NCBI GenBank assembly: GCA_001275005.1
Contig: JWZX01001757.1
Span: forward strand, 1-11,212
DNA length: 11,212 nucleotides
Origin: Chrysochromulina tobinii
Lineage: Eukaryota; Haptophyta; Prymnesiales; Chrysochromulinaceae
Direction: 5' to 3'
Both the position numbers and the translations under genes were made by a program. Positions 1 to 6,757 of this stretch are shown here, one piece after another; position 1 is the stretch's first letter, and each line of letters begins with the position of its first letter. The notes below the pieces were generated by a model. That model had not been told where the DNA came from. It did no database searches and saw nothing but the letters and a program-made list of their open reading frames with translations.

Positions 1-190
1 GAGGTGGCGAGGGCGCCGGCGAGGGCGGCGGTGGGGATGGCGGCGTTGAGGGAGGCGGCGGTGTTGGTGGTGGCGACGTCGGCGGAGGTGAAAGAGGAGG
101 CGAGTGCACGGGCGGATCGGTAAACTCTGAGGAGGTGACAAGGAGGGGTCCGAGGTAAATTAATGCTCTATACAGCACCAGCGAGGGCAT
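1..190 (-). CDS. Proline-rich secreted (extensin/pherophorin-like) protein, 5' fragment
   Basis: An open minus-strand frame starts at an ATG at 190-188 and runs off the left edge after 63 codons. The first 20 or so residues (MPSLVLYRALIYLGPLLV) are mostly hydrophobic with one Arg and resemble a signal peptide. From about residue 26 the frame becomes a Pro/Ser/Thr-rich tract with SPPP, TPPPP and SPPPPSP motifs. Such runs are typical of hydroxyproline-rich wall or matrix glycoproteins of plants and algae, where prolines are hydroxylated and glycosylated in the secretory pathway. Other frames over the same bases give only Ala-rich or Gly-rich tracts without a signal-like start. It lies head to head with the kinase gene at 534. 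The call rests on composition and the leader only. The rest of the protein is outside the window, and a chance open frame in GC-rich repetitive DNA is possible. Confidence 0.45.
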   Translation of the reverse strand, partial: MPSLVLYRALIYLGPLLVTSSEFTDPPVHSPPLSPPPTSPPPTPPPPSTPPSPPPPSPAPSPP

Positions 191-533
191 GCTAAGCGAG
201 GAGAATTCCAGCAGCCTGCTTCTGCTTTGCACGACAGCAGGCTCCTGCTGCAGGAATTGTGCGAAAGCGAAAAAATCCGAAAAGGATGGACGGGTTGTCG
301 AAGTACTATTTTTGCGCGGCGGAAACAGCGCGGCTCACCCTGACCCCATATTTTCGGAAGATCCTGGCTGGCTGCCTGCCTGCAATCGTGGCTGATGCGC
401 CCCCAATCTGTGTTGCGCTGAAAGCGATTCCGCACTTCACGATTCAAGTTCTCACAAAGACACAAATGCGGCCGGCACGACCTTTGACTTCCCGGCTCCA
501 CGTTCCACAAACTCCGCATCCAGCTGATTTTAC
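191..533. promoter_or_regulatory. Divergent intergenic region (proline-rich gene / zeta-fold kinase)
   Basis: This 343-bp stretch separates the putative start of the proline-rich gene (minus strand) from the kinase ATG at 534, so it should hold both promoters and 5' UTRs. It is less GC-rich than the coding DNA around it. Frames that are open here lack recognisable protein character. I see no convincing TATA box, RNA gene or repeat. Confidence 0.4.
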
Positions 534-1547
534 ATGTACTGGTCGATGGCGGCCTTACTCCTCTACGCGTCCGTGGCGGTCGCTGATCGCAAGTCCAGCA
601 ACACGTACGATTACAGCAAGAGCACTTCTTACAATCATGCGGATCCGAATGCGCAGCTGAGGCGGGAGTACTACACCGCACGGGTAGGCCTCGACTATTA
701 TCATCACGTCCGCTATTCGATGGAGCGTCAGGCCATTCAGGACAGCATTATTCGGCAGTTGCTGTCCTTTGAGGACATGCAGCGCGGGCGGCCGGTCGTC
801 GGATCGGAGTGGAAGCGAGTTGTGCGCGGCTCACGCCTGGTCCGGCAGCCGCGGCAGCCGTGGTGCATCTTCACTGCTGGCGCCATGGGTGCGGGCAAGA
901 CGCACGTTATGTGCGCGCTTGATCGGCACGGCCTTGTGCCTTTGAATCGGTTCGTACGCGTCGATATGGACCGCATCCGCGATCTGCTTCCTGAGACGAG
1001 GGAATACGTGCGGCGGGATAAGACGACAGCAGGCGCGATGACCCAGCTTGAGACAGGCGCGATCGCCGAGATAGTGTCCGAAGAGGCGCTCGCGCGCGGG
1101 CTCAACGTGTGGATCGACTCCTCGCTGCGCGACTCGACGTGGTGGTCCACGGAGCTCGCGCGCATCCGGCGCACGTACCCACATCGGCTGGCCATCGTAC
1201 ACGTGGCCGCTAGCTGGGAGCAGGTGCAGCGGCGCGAGGAGCGCCGTGGCGAGCAGACGGGCAGACGGATCCCGGAAGCAGTGCTGCGGAGCGTTTTTGA
1301 GCAGGTGCCGCGCTCTGTCGACGCGCTTGCGCCTTTGGTCGACGAGCGCATCGATATCGACAATGACAACTTCCATCCACGCTTCGCGGCCGCGATGGAC
1401 GTTCGTGCGATGCTGCGCATGTGCCGCGACATTGGTGGTGACTGCACGAGCCGCTTCATCGAAAGTTGGCTGCCCGGCTTTGCTACGCAAGTAGCCAGGA
1501 ATCGCACGCCGGACGACTGCGCACGATCTGGGTTGCTTGCGCAGTGA
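534..1547 (+). CDS. Zeta-toxin-fold P-loop kinase with N-terminal signal-like segment
   Basis: This 337-residue intact frame has an ATG start and TGA stop. Residues 111-124 hold a Walker A loop (GAMGAGKTH at 116-124) after a hydrophobic beta strand. It is followed by VDMDRIR at 143-149, AGAMTQLETG around 166-175, NVWIDSSLRD at 191-200, YPHRLAIVHV at 215-224 and an Arg-rich lid with TGRRIP at 242-247. This order is that of zeta-toxin-like kinases (AAA_33/Zeta_toxin fold), which phosphorylate small molecules. Bacterial members act on UDP-N-acetylglucosamine; the substrates of eukaryotic homologues are mostly unknown. No antitoxin-like partner is adjacent, so a toxin-antitoxin role is not implied. 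Residues 1-17 (MYWSMAALLLYASVAVA) resemble a signal peptide ending in AxA, followed by a polar linker. This suggests ER entry or membrane anchoring, which is unusual for a nucleotide-dependent kinase. The fold is clear; substrate and location are inferred. Confidence 0.82.
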   Translation: MYWSMAALLLYASVAVADRKSSNTYDYSKSTSYNHADPNAQLRREYYTARVGLDYYHHVRYSMERQAIQDSIIRQLLSFEDMQRGRPVVGSEWKRVVRGSRLVRQPRQPWCIFTAGAMGAGKTHVMCALDRHGLVPLNRFVRVDMDRIRDLLPETREYVRRDKTTAGAMTQLETGAIAEIVSEEALARGLNVWIDSSLRDSTWWSTELARIRRTYPHRLAIVHVAASWEQVQRREERRGEQTGRRIPEAVLRSVFEQVPRSVDALAPLVDERIDIDNDNFHPRFAAAMDVRAMLRMCRDIGGDCTSRFIESWLPGFATQVARNRTPDDCARSGLLAQ

Positions 1548-1951
1548 AGGGCAGTGGTAAAACCGGCGTGCCCCGGCCGAACTACGCGCACTCCACAGTC
1601 CACACGAGTGTCACGTCGAGTCCCGATAGCGGTCAATGTGTGGTACGTGGAAGCGAGTGTTGTGCGAGCATCGCATGTGACACCCGAAGCCGATCAACAC
1701 GCAAACACACGACATCATAGCGCGCCGACCTCAAGCATGATCCTCGTAAAGACGTATTAACCTCGATCCTCGTTCGCGGCTTACGTTCCCGACCCCGTGC
1801 TGCTGCTGGTAGCGTACGGCGTGGGTCGAGCGGCGACAGCCCGCGCACGGCGGGCGGCGGCTTGGGCTTCCGTGGACATCTCCGACGATCTCGATTTCGC
1901 CTTAAAAGATCCTATGAGCTATCCGGCTATGTGGACTATGACTGGCATTGA
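1548..1951. other. Convergent intergenic region
   Basis: This 404-bp stretch lies between the stop codons of two convergent genes (kinase on plus, coiled-coil on minus), so it should contain two 3' UTRs. Frames that are open across it show no recognisable protein. No RNA gene or mobile element is visible. The only structured element seen is the small hairpin at its right end. Confidence 0.45.
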
Positions 1952-1960
1952 CTATGCCAG
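1942..1960. repeat. Perfect 7-bp inverted repeat overlapping a stop codon
   Basis: CTGGCAT and ATGCCAG are separated by the 5-base loop TGACT, and the TAG stop of the minus-strand coiled-coil gene (1954-1952) falls inside the structure. It could be a 3'-end hairpin, but 7 bp can arise by chance. Confidence 0.3.
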
Positions 1961-3553
1961 GGTCGCCGCCTGCGCCATGCTTGCTGCACCAACACCTTCT
2001 GACCGTGGCTCGTCAAGGTCCGAGGCGGCCGCATCGGCGAAAAGGTCGGCCTCGACTTCCGGTATGAGGTCTATGATAAGGTCAGAGACGTTCCGTGGAC
2101 GGGCGGGGGGCTTGTACGCGCCGCCGTCGACCATCGCGAAGTCCTTGCCAGTGTACGGAGCGTCGAACGGAGCGTCGAGGGAGCGGGCGCGCACAGGCGA
2201 CATGCCTTCGGGCGCGGTCTCAGGCGGCGGTGCAGTCTCGCGCGCCGCTATCTCGAGCTCATACTGAACAAGACGCTGCTGCAGTTTCTCCTGCTCGTCG
2301 AGCTGCATGCGCGTCGCATGAGCGGCCTCGGCCAAAATCATCTCATACCGCTGATGATACTGCTGCTGCTGCGTGCGCCGTAGCTCAGCCTCCACTTTCT
2401 TCGCGGCCAGATCGTGCACGAGCTCGTCCATCCGGCTCGAAGCCAGCCCAAGCTCCAGCCGTACCTCGGCGAGAGCAGCTTCCTTATCGGAGATTTTACG
2501 TCGCAGCTTCGCGCGCTGCTGGCAGGCGTTGTCGGACGCCTCGCGCAGCTCTTTGAGTTCCTCGCCCTGCAGCGCGGCTGCCTCGAAGTAGTAAGCTCCA
2601 TCGGCGTTGCTGCCGCTGCCGCCACCGCCGCCGCGTGCTGAAAGGCGCGTGGCGGTCTGCGCAGAGCGAGCGAGGTGCGAAGCTGTGGGCTGCAGCGCAC
2701 CGAGCAGAGGTGCGAGGGTCACGAGCGTCTGGATGCATGCCTCGCACGCCTCCGCCGACGGCGTGCGAATCGCGAGGGCCGCCTGCATCGCCTCCAGCTG
2801 CGGTCGCAGCAGCTTAAGCATTCTGTCGAGCAGCTCCGCGCGGGCGGGCGCCGTCGGCTCCGATGGCTCCGCAAACGTCCGAGGCGACCGCACGATAAGA
2901 CGTTCCCTGGCGAGTGGCGCGTCACACGACCTCCACCGACCGGGCCTTGGCGGCAGGTCGCGTGGCGTCGTCTGCGCTTTCACGGTGGCACGTGGAGCCG
3001 TTGGCCAAGAAGCTGTGGCCACCTCAGTTGGGAACGATGGCATGGCCGTTATTGCCGGCGCCGGCGCTGCACCCTTCATCCACCACTGCACTCGAGGTGG
3101 CAGATCAACCGGCTCTAGCTCTGCTGGGTCTGGAGGTGAGGGAGACGGATCCCTGTCACGCACGTGGACTTGCATCCCGCCGTGCGGGAGGCTCCCGTCG
3201 GTTCGCAAGCTCCTCGGCGGGCTGCTGGACTGCTCCACGTGAAGGATGGAGGTCAGCTCGTTTAGATTCGGCGTGTGCGCTTTGCCTGCGGATGATGGTC
3301 GGCGGCTGGCAGCGAGCTTGACATTCAGCCGCCCTCGAGGGCTTTGCGGTGGTTGACATTCAGCACCACGCACGGACCGGCGTGGCGTGGCTGCTGCTGA
3401 ATGCGGCCTCGCCGTGTTCATCGGCCGTACGGATGCTGACCGTGCGGATGTTGGCCTGGCCGCGGTTGCTGGCTTGGGAGGGCGTTGCGGGAAGGAAGGG
3501 CGAGCCGAGTTAGCTAACACGGACTCACAAAGAGGCACATAAAGGTGCGCCAT
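1952..3553 (-). CDS. Pro/Ser/Arg-rich coiled-coil protein, function unknown
   Basis: This is a 533-residue frame with an ATG at 3553-3551 and a TAG stop at 1954-1952. Residues 1-240 are low-complexity and basic (ARPTSARSASVRP, TPRRSVRG, many SP/TP pairs), as in disordered cytoskeleton-binding regions. Residues 241-300 are helical, and a poly-Gly linker follows at 308-313. Residues 323-440 form a long charged helix with heptad-like Leu/Ala/Ile spacing and a QQQQ run, a convincing coiled coil. The tail (485-533) is acidic. Residues 469-480 (GKDFAMVDGGAY) are encoded by a 38-bp segment identical to part of the neighbouring POR gene and look foreign here. I cannot assign a family. A flagellar, centrosomal or other cytoskeletal role fits the composition but is only a guess. 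It lies downstream of POR on the same strand, 279 bp away. High GC makes long frames common, but the coiled coil and genuine ATG support a real gene. Confidence 0.68.
   Translation of the reverse strand: MAHLYVPLCESVLANSARPSFPQRPPKPATAARPTSARSASVRPMNTARPHSAAATPRRSVRGAECQPPQSPRGRLNVKLAASRRPSSAGKAHTPNLNELTSILHVEQSSSPPRSLRTDGSLPHGGMQVHVRDRDPSPSPPDPAELEPVDLPPRVQWWMKGAAPAPAITAMPSFPTEVATASWPTAPRATVKAQTTPRDLPPRPGRWRSCDAPLARERLIVRSPRTFAEPSEPTAPARAELLDRMLKLLRPQLEAMQAALAIRTPSAEACEACIQTLVTLAPLLGALQPTASHLARSAQTATRLSARGGGGGSGSNADGAYYFEAAALQGEELKELREASDNACQQRAKLRRKISDKEAALAEVRLELGLASSRMDELVHDLAAKKVEAELRRTQQQQYHQRYEMILAEAAHATRMQLDEQEKLQQRLVQYELEIAARETAPPPETAPEGMSPVRARSLDAPFDAPYTGKDFAMVDGGAYKPPARPRNVSDLIIDLIPEVEADLFADAAASDLDEPRSEGVGAASMAQAATLA
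2114..2151 (-). repeat. 38-bp exact copy of a POR segment inside the coiled-coil gene
   Basis: Bases 2114-2151 are identical to 4271-4308, in the same orientation, about 2.16 kb apart. In both genes the segment is read in the same frame as GKDFAMVDGGAY, and similarity stops abruptly on both sides. In POR the peptide sits in its expected place just before the catalytic YKDSK, so the POR copy is probably the source. All silent positions match, so convergence at the protein level cannot explain it. Confidence 0.9.
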
Positions 3554-3832
3554 TAGTACCGCCAGAGGCCTCGTGCCCTGGCGACGACTTCCGTTAGCTG
3601 GACGTGCTCCATTGCCGACTCTCGCAGCTCCGTGAATGCCATTGGCTGTGAATGCACCGCCCCAATTTTATTAGCCCTGAAATGGATGCCCCACCACTAT
3701 CCTTATTCGAGTAGTGAAATGGGCTGGACTCCTTCCTAACCGCTAACGCAGGCTTCGCCGTTCGCGCGCCATCGCGGCCTTCGCCGAGCGTGTGAGCGTT
3801 AACCGTTACAGTGTAACCGTCTCGTCTTGTGT
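3554..3832. other. Intergenic region between POR and the coiled-coil gene
   Basis: These 279 bp should hold the POR 3' UTR and the promoter of the coiled-coil gene, both on the minus strand. A short inverted repeat (GTTAC-AGT-GTAAC, about 3804-3816) lies just past the POR stop. In the POR sense direction it contains TGTAA, which is the polyadenylation signal in green algae; whether it works in this organism is unknown. No gene is seen. Confidence 0.35.
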
Positions 3833-5125
3833 TCACGGTGTCGGCGGCACGGCGAGCATCGGCGGCGTGCTGGGCAGCCCAACCAGTGCGGCCGATGCCT
3901 CCCAGAGCACCTTCTGCTTTCCCACGTCCTGCGCCTCGGCAGACGGCTTGTGCACGGCGAGCTGGTGCTTCCCGGGAGGCAGCGTATCGTACCAGCCGCC
4001 AGTCACATCATCGAGCGAAGGGTCGACGGCCATGTACGCGAGTGCACTGCCACCGAATTCGTTGGTTTCGGCGACACCGACAACCTGGGTGATGGCGTTG
4101 AACACGGTACCGAAGAGCTGGTTCTGGTTGCGAAAGAAGCCCTTAGGGTCAGCAATCAACCCGGGGGAGAAGGCGTTGACGGTCACGCCCAAAGGTGCAA
4201 ACCGGCGGCTGGCCTCAGCCATGAAGAGCATGTTGCAGAGCTTCGAGTCCTTATACGCCTTGTCGGGGTCGTACGCGCCGCCGTCGACCATCGCGAAGTC
4301 CTTGCCAGCGCGCAAGCCACTCAGATCGCCGACCCCAGCTGGCGAGCCCACGTTGCCTCCACCCGAGCTTGGGTCATGCACCTGATGAGGGAGGCAATCA
4401 GGGGCCTCAGCTTGGTTCTACCCTCGCTGCTCGCGCACGGCCGTTACCGGTGAGGCCGTGATCACGAGCCGCGGCGGCTTCTTGCTCGAGGCGGCAAGAG
4501 TCGGTAGCAGCAGACTTGCGAGGTAGAAGTGGCCGAGGTGATTCACACCGATCGTCTCCTCGAAGCCCTCGGCGGTGCGTTTCACGTCGGTTTCAGCAGT
4601 CCCTCGGGCTAGGCCTGCATTGAGCACCAGCGAATCTAACGGCGAGCCCTTGCACGACTCTGCAAAGCGGCGGATCGACTCGAGCGAAGCTAAATCGCAC
4701 TCGGCACCCTTGGCAATACCTCCGGAGCGTGTAGCATGGCTGCCCGACCACTCCATGCATGCCGCCGCCGCAGCATCCGCCTTGGCCTGCGTCCGGCATG
4801 CCAACGTGACGCGATGGCCCGCCGCTGTTAAGATCTTGGCGCCAGCGAGGCCGACGCCTGAATTTGCGCCCGTGATGATGATGTTGCGAGGCGCTGCTGC
4901 CGATAGTTGCGCTGTGAGCGTTGCCATTGGCACGATCTTCTCGATGGAAGCGGTTATGTCGTCGGCCGCAATTGCACGGTCGAGTGAGCTGGCGGCCGCT
5001 GCAGCGGCTGCCGGCAGCAAGATAGCTTGCCGACGAGTCACACTTCCATCGCCAACTCTCACGAGCGGCTTTAGCGCGGCGCATGTCGCGACGATCAGTA
5101 AGGGCACAAGGCGCATGTGAACCAT
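3833..5125 (-). CDS. POR: Light-dependent protochlorophyllide oxidoreductase, two exons
   Basis: Exon 1 is 5125-4448 and exon 2 is 4381-3833; joined they give about 408 residues, normal for a POR with its targeting leader. The enzyme reduces protochlorophyllide to chlorophyllide with NADPH and light in the plastid. Visible short-chain dehydrogenase features are the TGANSGVG dinucleotide loop (86-93), NAG (169-171), NHLGHF (195-200), the catalytic YKDSK (269-273) followed by the POR-type LCN (Cys 275), and AFSPGLI with GFFRNQNQLF downstream. The end, ALVGL plus a few residues, matches POR C termini. The start is the first in-frame ATG (5125-5123); a second at 5116 precedes the hydrophobic MRLVPLLIVATCAA, an ER signal expected for a secondary plastid. 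A following stretch (TRRQAILLP, poly-Ala, AIAADD, about 30-56) looks like a twin-arginine leader, which is odd for a stromal enzyme. Promoter elements are not certain; a CTTTTTAA run lies about 165 bases upstream of the ATG. Confidence 0.93.
4271..4308 (-). repeat. 38-bp segment of POR shared with the coiled-coil gene
   Basis: This is the probable source copy of the segment also found at 2114-2151. Here it encodes POR residues 252-263, six residues before the catalytic Tyr. See the entry at 2114. Confidence 0.9.
4382..4447 (-). other. POR: 66-nt GT-AG intron in POR
   Basis: On the minus strand the donor is CACCG|GTAACG and the acceptor CTCATCAG|GTGCAT. Removal joins the residues ITASP to VHDPSSGGG, which matches the continuous POR sequence expected at this point. 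The intron is phase 0 and 66 nt long (a multiple of 3), but it contains an in-frame TAG, so retention would truncate the enzyme before its catalytic Tyr-Lys. Confidence 0.9.
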
Positions 5126-5425
5126 CACGCACGGGGCGCGCGCGCGCACGCGTCGGAGAACAAGAGGAGCGTCGAATGATGATGACAACGTTCATCAGAG
5201 TCTTTCGCGGTTCGCAGAGTGAGATCAGTGTGTTTGAAAAGACGTTCCTGCCAAAAAAGAGCACACCTAGCGAATCCCCTGTCAACACTTAAAAAGGTGG
5301 ATGGTTCCATGGTACATGTACAATGACTAGTCGACCGGCCTCAATACAAAACAGCCCCGCGGGGCTTAACCATATCCTCAAAGTTGAGGCCATCATCATT
5401 CGAGACCTCGAGACACCCGAACTCG
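5126..5425. promoter_or_regulatory. Intergenic region upstream of POR and downstream of the GNAT gene
   Basis: Both flanking genes are on the minus strand, so this 300-bp stretch holds the GNAT 3' UTR and the POR promoter and 5' UTR. It contains an alternating GC tract (5136-5147) only about 11 bases ahead of the POR ATG, a 10-bp palindrome GTACATGTAC (5312-5321) and a 14-bp palindrome (5353-5366). No gene is apparent. Confidence 0.45.
5353..5366. repeat. 14-bp perfect palindrome AGCCCCGCGGGGCT
   Basis: The sequence equals its own reverse complement with no loop, so it is more like a dimeric protein-binding site than a hairpin terminator. It lies 60 bp downstream of the GNAT stop codon and about 230 bp upstream of the POR start. 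Function is unknown. Confidence 0.4.
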
Positions 5426-6496
5426 TCACGCGAGGGCATGCGCCCTCCTAACGACGGAAGCAGTTGCAATGGCAATGGTCAGGCTCATCACCAAACGCTG
5501 GGGCGGATGCCAGACCCAGTGCCAGACCCTGCTGCACTCTGGCCCTGCTTGACGCTGCTGGCTCTGGAGGAGGCGGGCGTCAGGACCAGCGGCGGCCCGA
5601 GTCGCAGCATCAAGCCCCTCTCCGCTCCTCGGTGGCCGCGCCATCCCAGTCGTCAAAAGCAACTGTGGGCAAGCAGTGTGGGCGGACGGCGCCGAGGTCC
5701 TCGCGCTATCTCTTGACATGGCCTCGATCGTGCTCTCGGCCAGGGAGGCGTCCATGTACGTGCCGTCGGTCGTGACCGCTCCAACGATCTCGAACCCAAA
5801 TCGCCGGTACATGGGCACGTTGGTAAGGGCGGCGCTCGTGGAAAGGTACAGCGTCGCGCCACCCTCATCAGCAGCTTCACAAGCGGCTTCGAAGAGCTGA
5901 CGACAGATCCCGCGTCCACGATGGTGCGGCATCGTGAAGACATGATCGATCCGCCACATCGCATTCGTCGGTGTGCAACAAGTGGCGAATCGTCGATTGA
6001 GCTCTTTGCCATGCGAGCTGTAGCGCAAAAGCCGGCGCAGCGACCACGGGCCAATCGCGCATGCAAGTAGGACGGTAAATGCGTGAATGCGTATGGCGCT
6101 CAGCCACCTGCGTCGCTGTGGTGTCGGGCACGCCTTGTGTTCTGCTTGCCAGATGGCTCCCCATTTATTGCCAAGCGTTGCCGCTGGGGTGCTGATGGGT
6201 GTGGTACTAAAGCTTCGAAGGTTCATGAAGAGCCCACTCACAGCCTTCCCATTGCCGTCAACGGCAAGCAACCACACACCGCCATTCGAATTCGCCAGCA
6301 GTGTTGGGAGCGAGATCTCGCGGAAGAGGATGGAGAGGATAGAGCCTTGGTACAAATGGGATCGGGTCTGGAAAACGTAGTCGTATGTCTGGTAATTTGA
6401 GTAGCATTCGGTCAGCATGCTGGCCAGAATCTCTTGCGGCGCGTCTTCCGCCAATACTGCGTGCACCGATATTCGATCAACGTCATCATCGCGCAT
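5426..6496 (-). CDS. GNAT-fold N-acetyltransferase with extra C-terminal tail
   Basis: The start is the ATG at 6496-6494, giving 356 residues. The open frame continues upstream to 6634 without another ATG, through repeat DNA, so an upstream exon is possible. Residues 186-205 are GNAT motif A: a beta strand (VFTMP), then the acetyl-CoA pyrophosphate loop HRGRGI, then the helix CRQLFEAA. It is followed by the strand LYLSTSAA and by PMYRRFGFE (229-236), the usual GNAT motif B. Members transfer acetyl from acetyl-CoA to an amine; the substrate cannot be told. The N-terminal half is longer than a minimal GNAT and includes a hydrophobic helix around 137-152 (HAFTVLLACAIGPWSL) that could be a membrane anchor or buried helix. 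The last 90 or so residues are low complexity and probably disordered, or mis-modelled across an unseen splice site. The gene is divergent from the sulfotransferase fusion. Confidence 0.75.
   Translation of the reverse strand: MRDDDVDRISVHAVLAEDAPQEILASMLTECYSNYQTYDYVFQTRSHLYQGSILSILFREISLPTLLANSNGGVWLLAVDGNGKAVSGLFMNLRSFSTTPISTPAATLGNKWGAIWQAEHKACPTPQRRRWLSAIRIHAFTVLLACAIGPWSLRRLLRYSSHGKELNRRFATCCTPTNAMWRIDHVFTMPHHRGRGICRQLFEAACEAADEGGATLYLSTSAALTNVPMYRRFGFEIVGAVTTDGTYMDASLAESTIEAMSRDSARTSAPSAHTACPQLLLTTGMARPPRSGEGLDAATRAAAGPDARLLQSQQRQAGPECSRVWHWVWHPPQRLVMSLTIAIATASVVRRAHALA
5508..5531. repeat. Two 12-bp tandem units in the GNAT tail
   Basis: TGCCAGACCCAG is followed directly by TGCCAGACCCTG, one mismatch apart. 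On the minus strand this yields the repeated VWHWVWH peptide near the C terminus. It is a recent in-frame duplication in the poorly conserved tail. Confidence 0.6.
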
Positions 6497-6566
6497 CACA
6501 GGCGCGACCAGAGCGAGCAACTCCTGTACCGGTAAAGGGGTTCCGGGCACACACCGGTTACGGCAG

Positions 6567-6614
6567 CCGGTAAAAAGACACCGGGGGGAGAAGGGACACA
6601 CACGGCTACCGGTA
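6567..6614 (-). repeat. Repeat unit A (inverted relative to B and C)
   Basis: Read on the minus strand it begins TACCGGTA, passes through TGTGTCCC and a C-rich run, and ends in the small hairpin CCGGTGTCTTTTTACCGG (5-bp arms, 8-base loop; 6584-6567). The 24 bases 6567-6590 are a perfect reverse complement of 6831-6854. Extended to 6567-6599 against 6822-6854, the match is 33 bases with two mismatches. Confidence 0.85.
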
Positions 6615-6678
6615 CCGTGAGTCCCGTGTGAACGTTAACACGACAGACGCGACAACCGTGCTACCCGTGTGTTAGAAG

Positions 6679-6720
6679 TCACACAGACACACATTCACAT
6701 TCACACGCACACATTCACAC
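6679..6720. repeat. CA-rich degenerate simple repeat
   Basis: The tract is built from CACACA and repeated ACATTCACA(C) words. It is a degenerate microsatellite in the middle of the divergent promoter region. Confidence 0.7.
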
Positions 6721-6757
6721 CTGACGGGAGCGCGCGGGGGCGGTTTAAAAGGGCGAC

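Larger units (their letters stand above)
6497..6757. promoter_or_regulatory. Bidirectional promoter region flanked by mirrored repeats
   Basis: This region lies between the divergent GNAT and sulfotransferase-glycosyltransferase genes. It contains repeat unit A, a CA/ACATTC-rich tract (6679-6720) and an AT-rich GGTTTAAAAG (6743-6751) that looks like a plus-strand TATA box. The TATA-like site is only about 8 bases before the ATG at 6758. If it is used, transcription would begin downstream of that ATG and a later start codon would be needed. Confidence 0.5.

Noticed and set aside
189-395. Plus-strand 68-codon frame starting with ATG in the left intergenic region
   Set aside because: No protein-like character, and it starts inside the palindromic GCATGC that also holds the minus-strand ATG; treated as noise.
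160-681. Minus-strand 173-codon frame across the left intergenic region and the kinase start
   Set aside because: Cys/Arg/Ser-rich, with no recognisable motif; it overlaps the better-supported kinase and proline-rich frames.
534-1547. Reading the zeta-fold kinase as half of a toxin-antitoxin system
   Set aside because: No small antitoxin gene is adjacent, and the setting is eukaryotic.
737-1636. Long minus-strand open frames (737-1636 and 831-1490) antisense to the kinase
   Set aside because: They are shadows of the GC-rich kinase gene, with Arg/Ser-rich composition and no domain motifs.
2095-3321. Several plus-strand frames opposite the coiled-coil gene
   Set aside because: Low-complexity Arg/Ala/Ser sequence expected from the complement of a Pro/Arg/Ser-rich gene.
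3594-3836. 80-codon minus-strand frame between POR and the coiled-coil gene
   Set aside because: No motif, overlaps the POR stop, and its composition is like intergenic DNA.
4575-5120. 181-codon plus-strand frame opposite POR exon 1
   Set aside because: Antisense shadow of a clearly identified gene.
1952-6496. An operon of the three consecutive minus-strand genes
   Set aside because: Gaps are 279 and 300 bp, the products are unrelated and POR is intron-bearing, so independent transcription is more likely.
6679-6720. CA-rich tract as a CRISPR array or telomere-like repeat
   Set aside because: There is no regular repeat-spacer structure and no telomere-type unit; it is a degenerate microsatellite.
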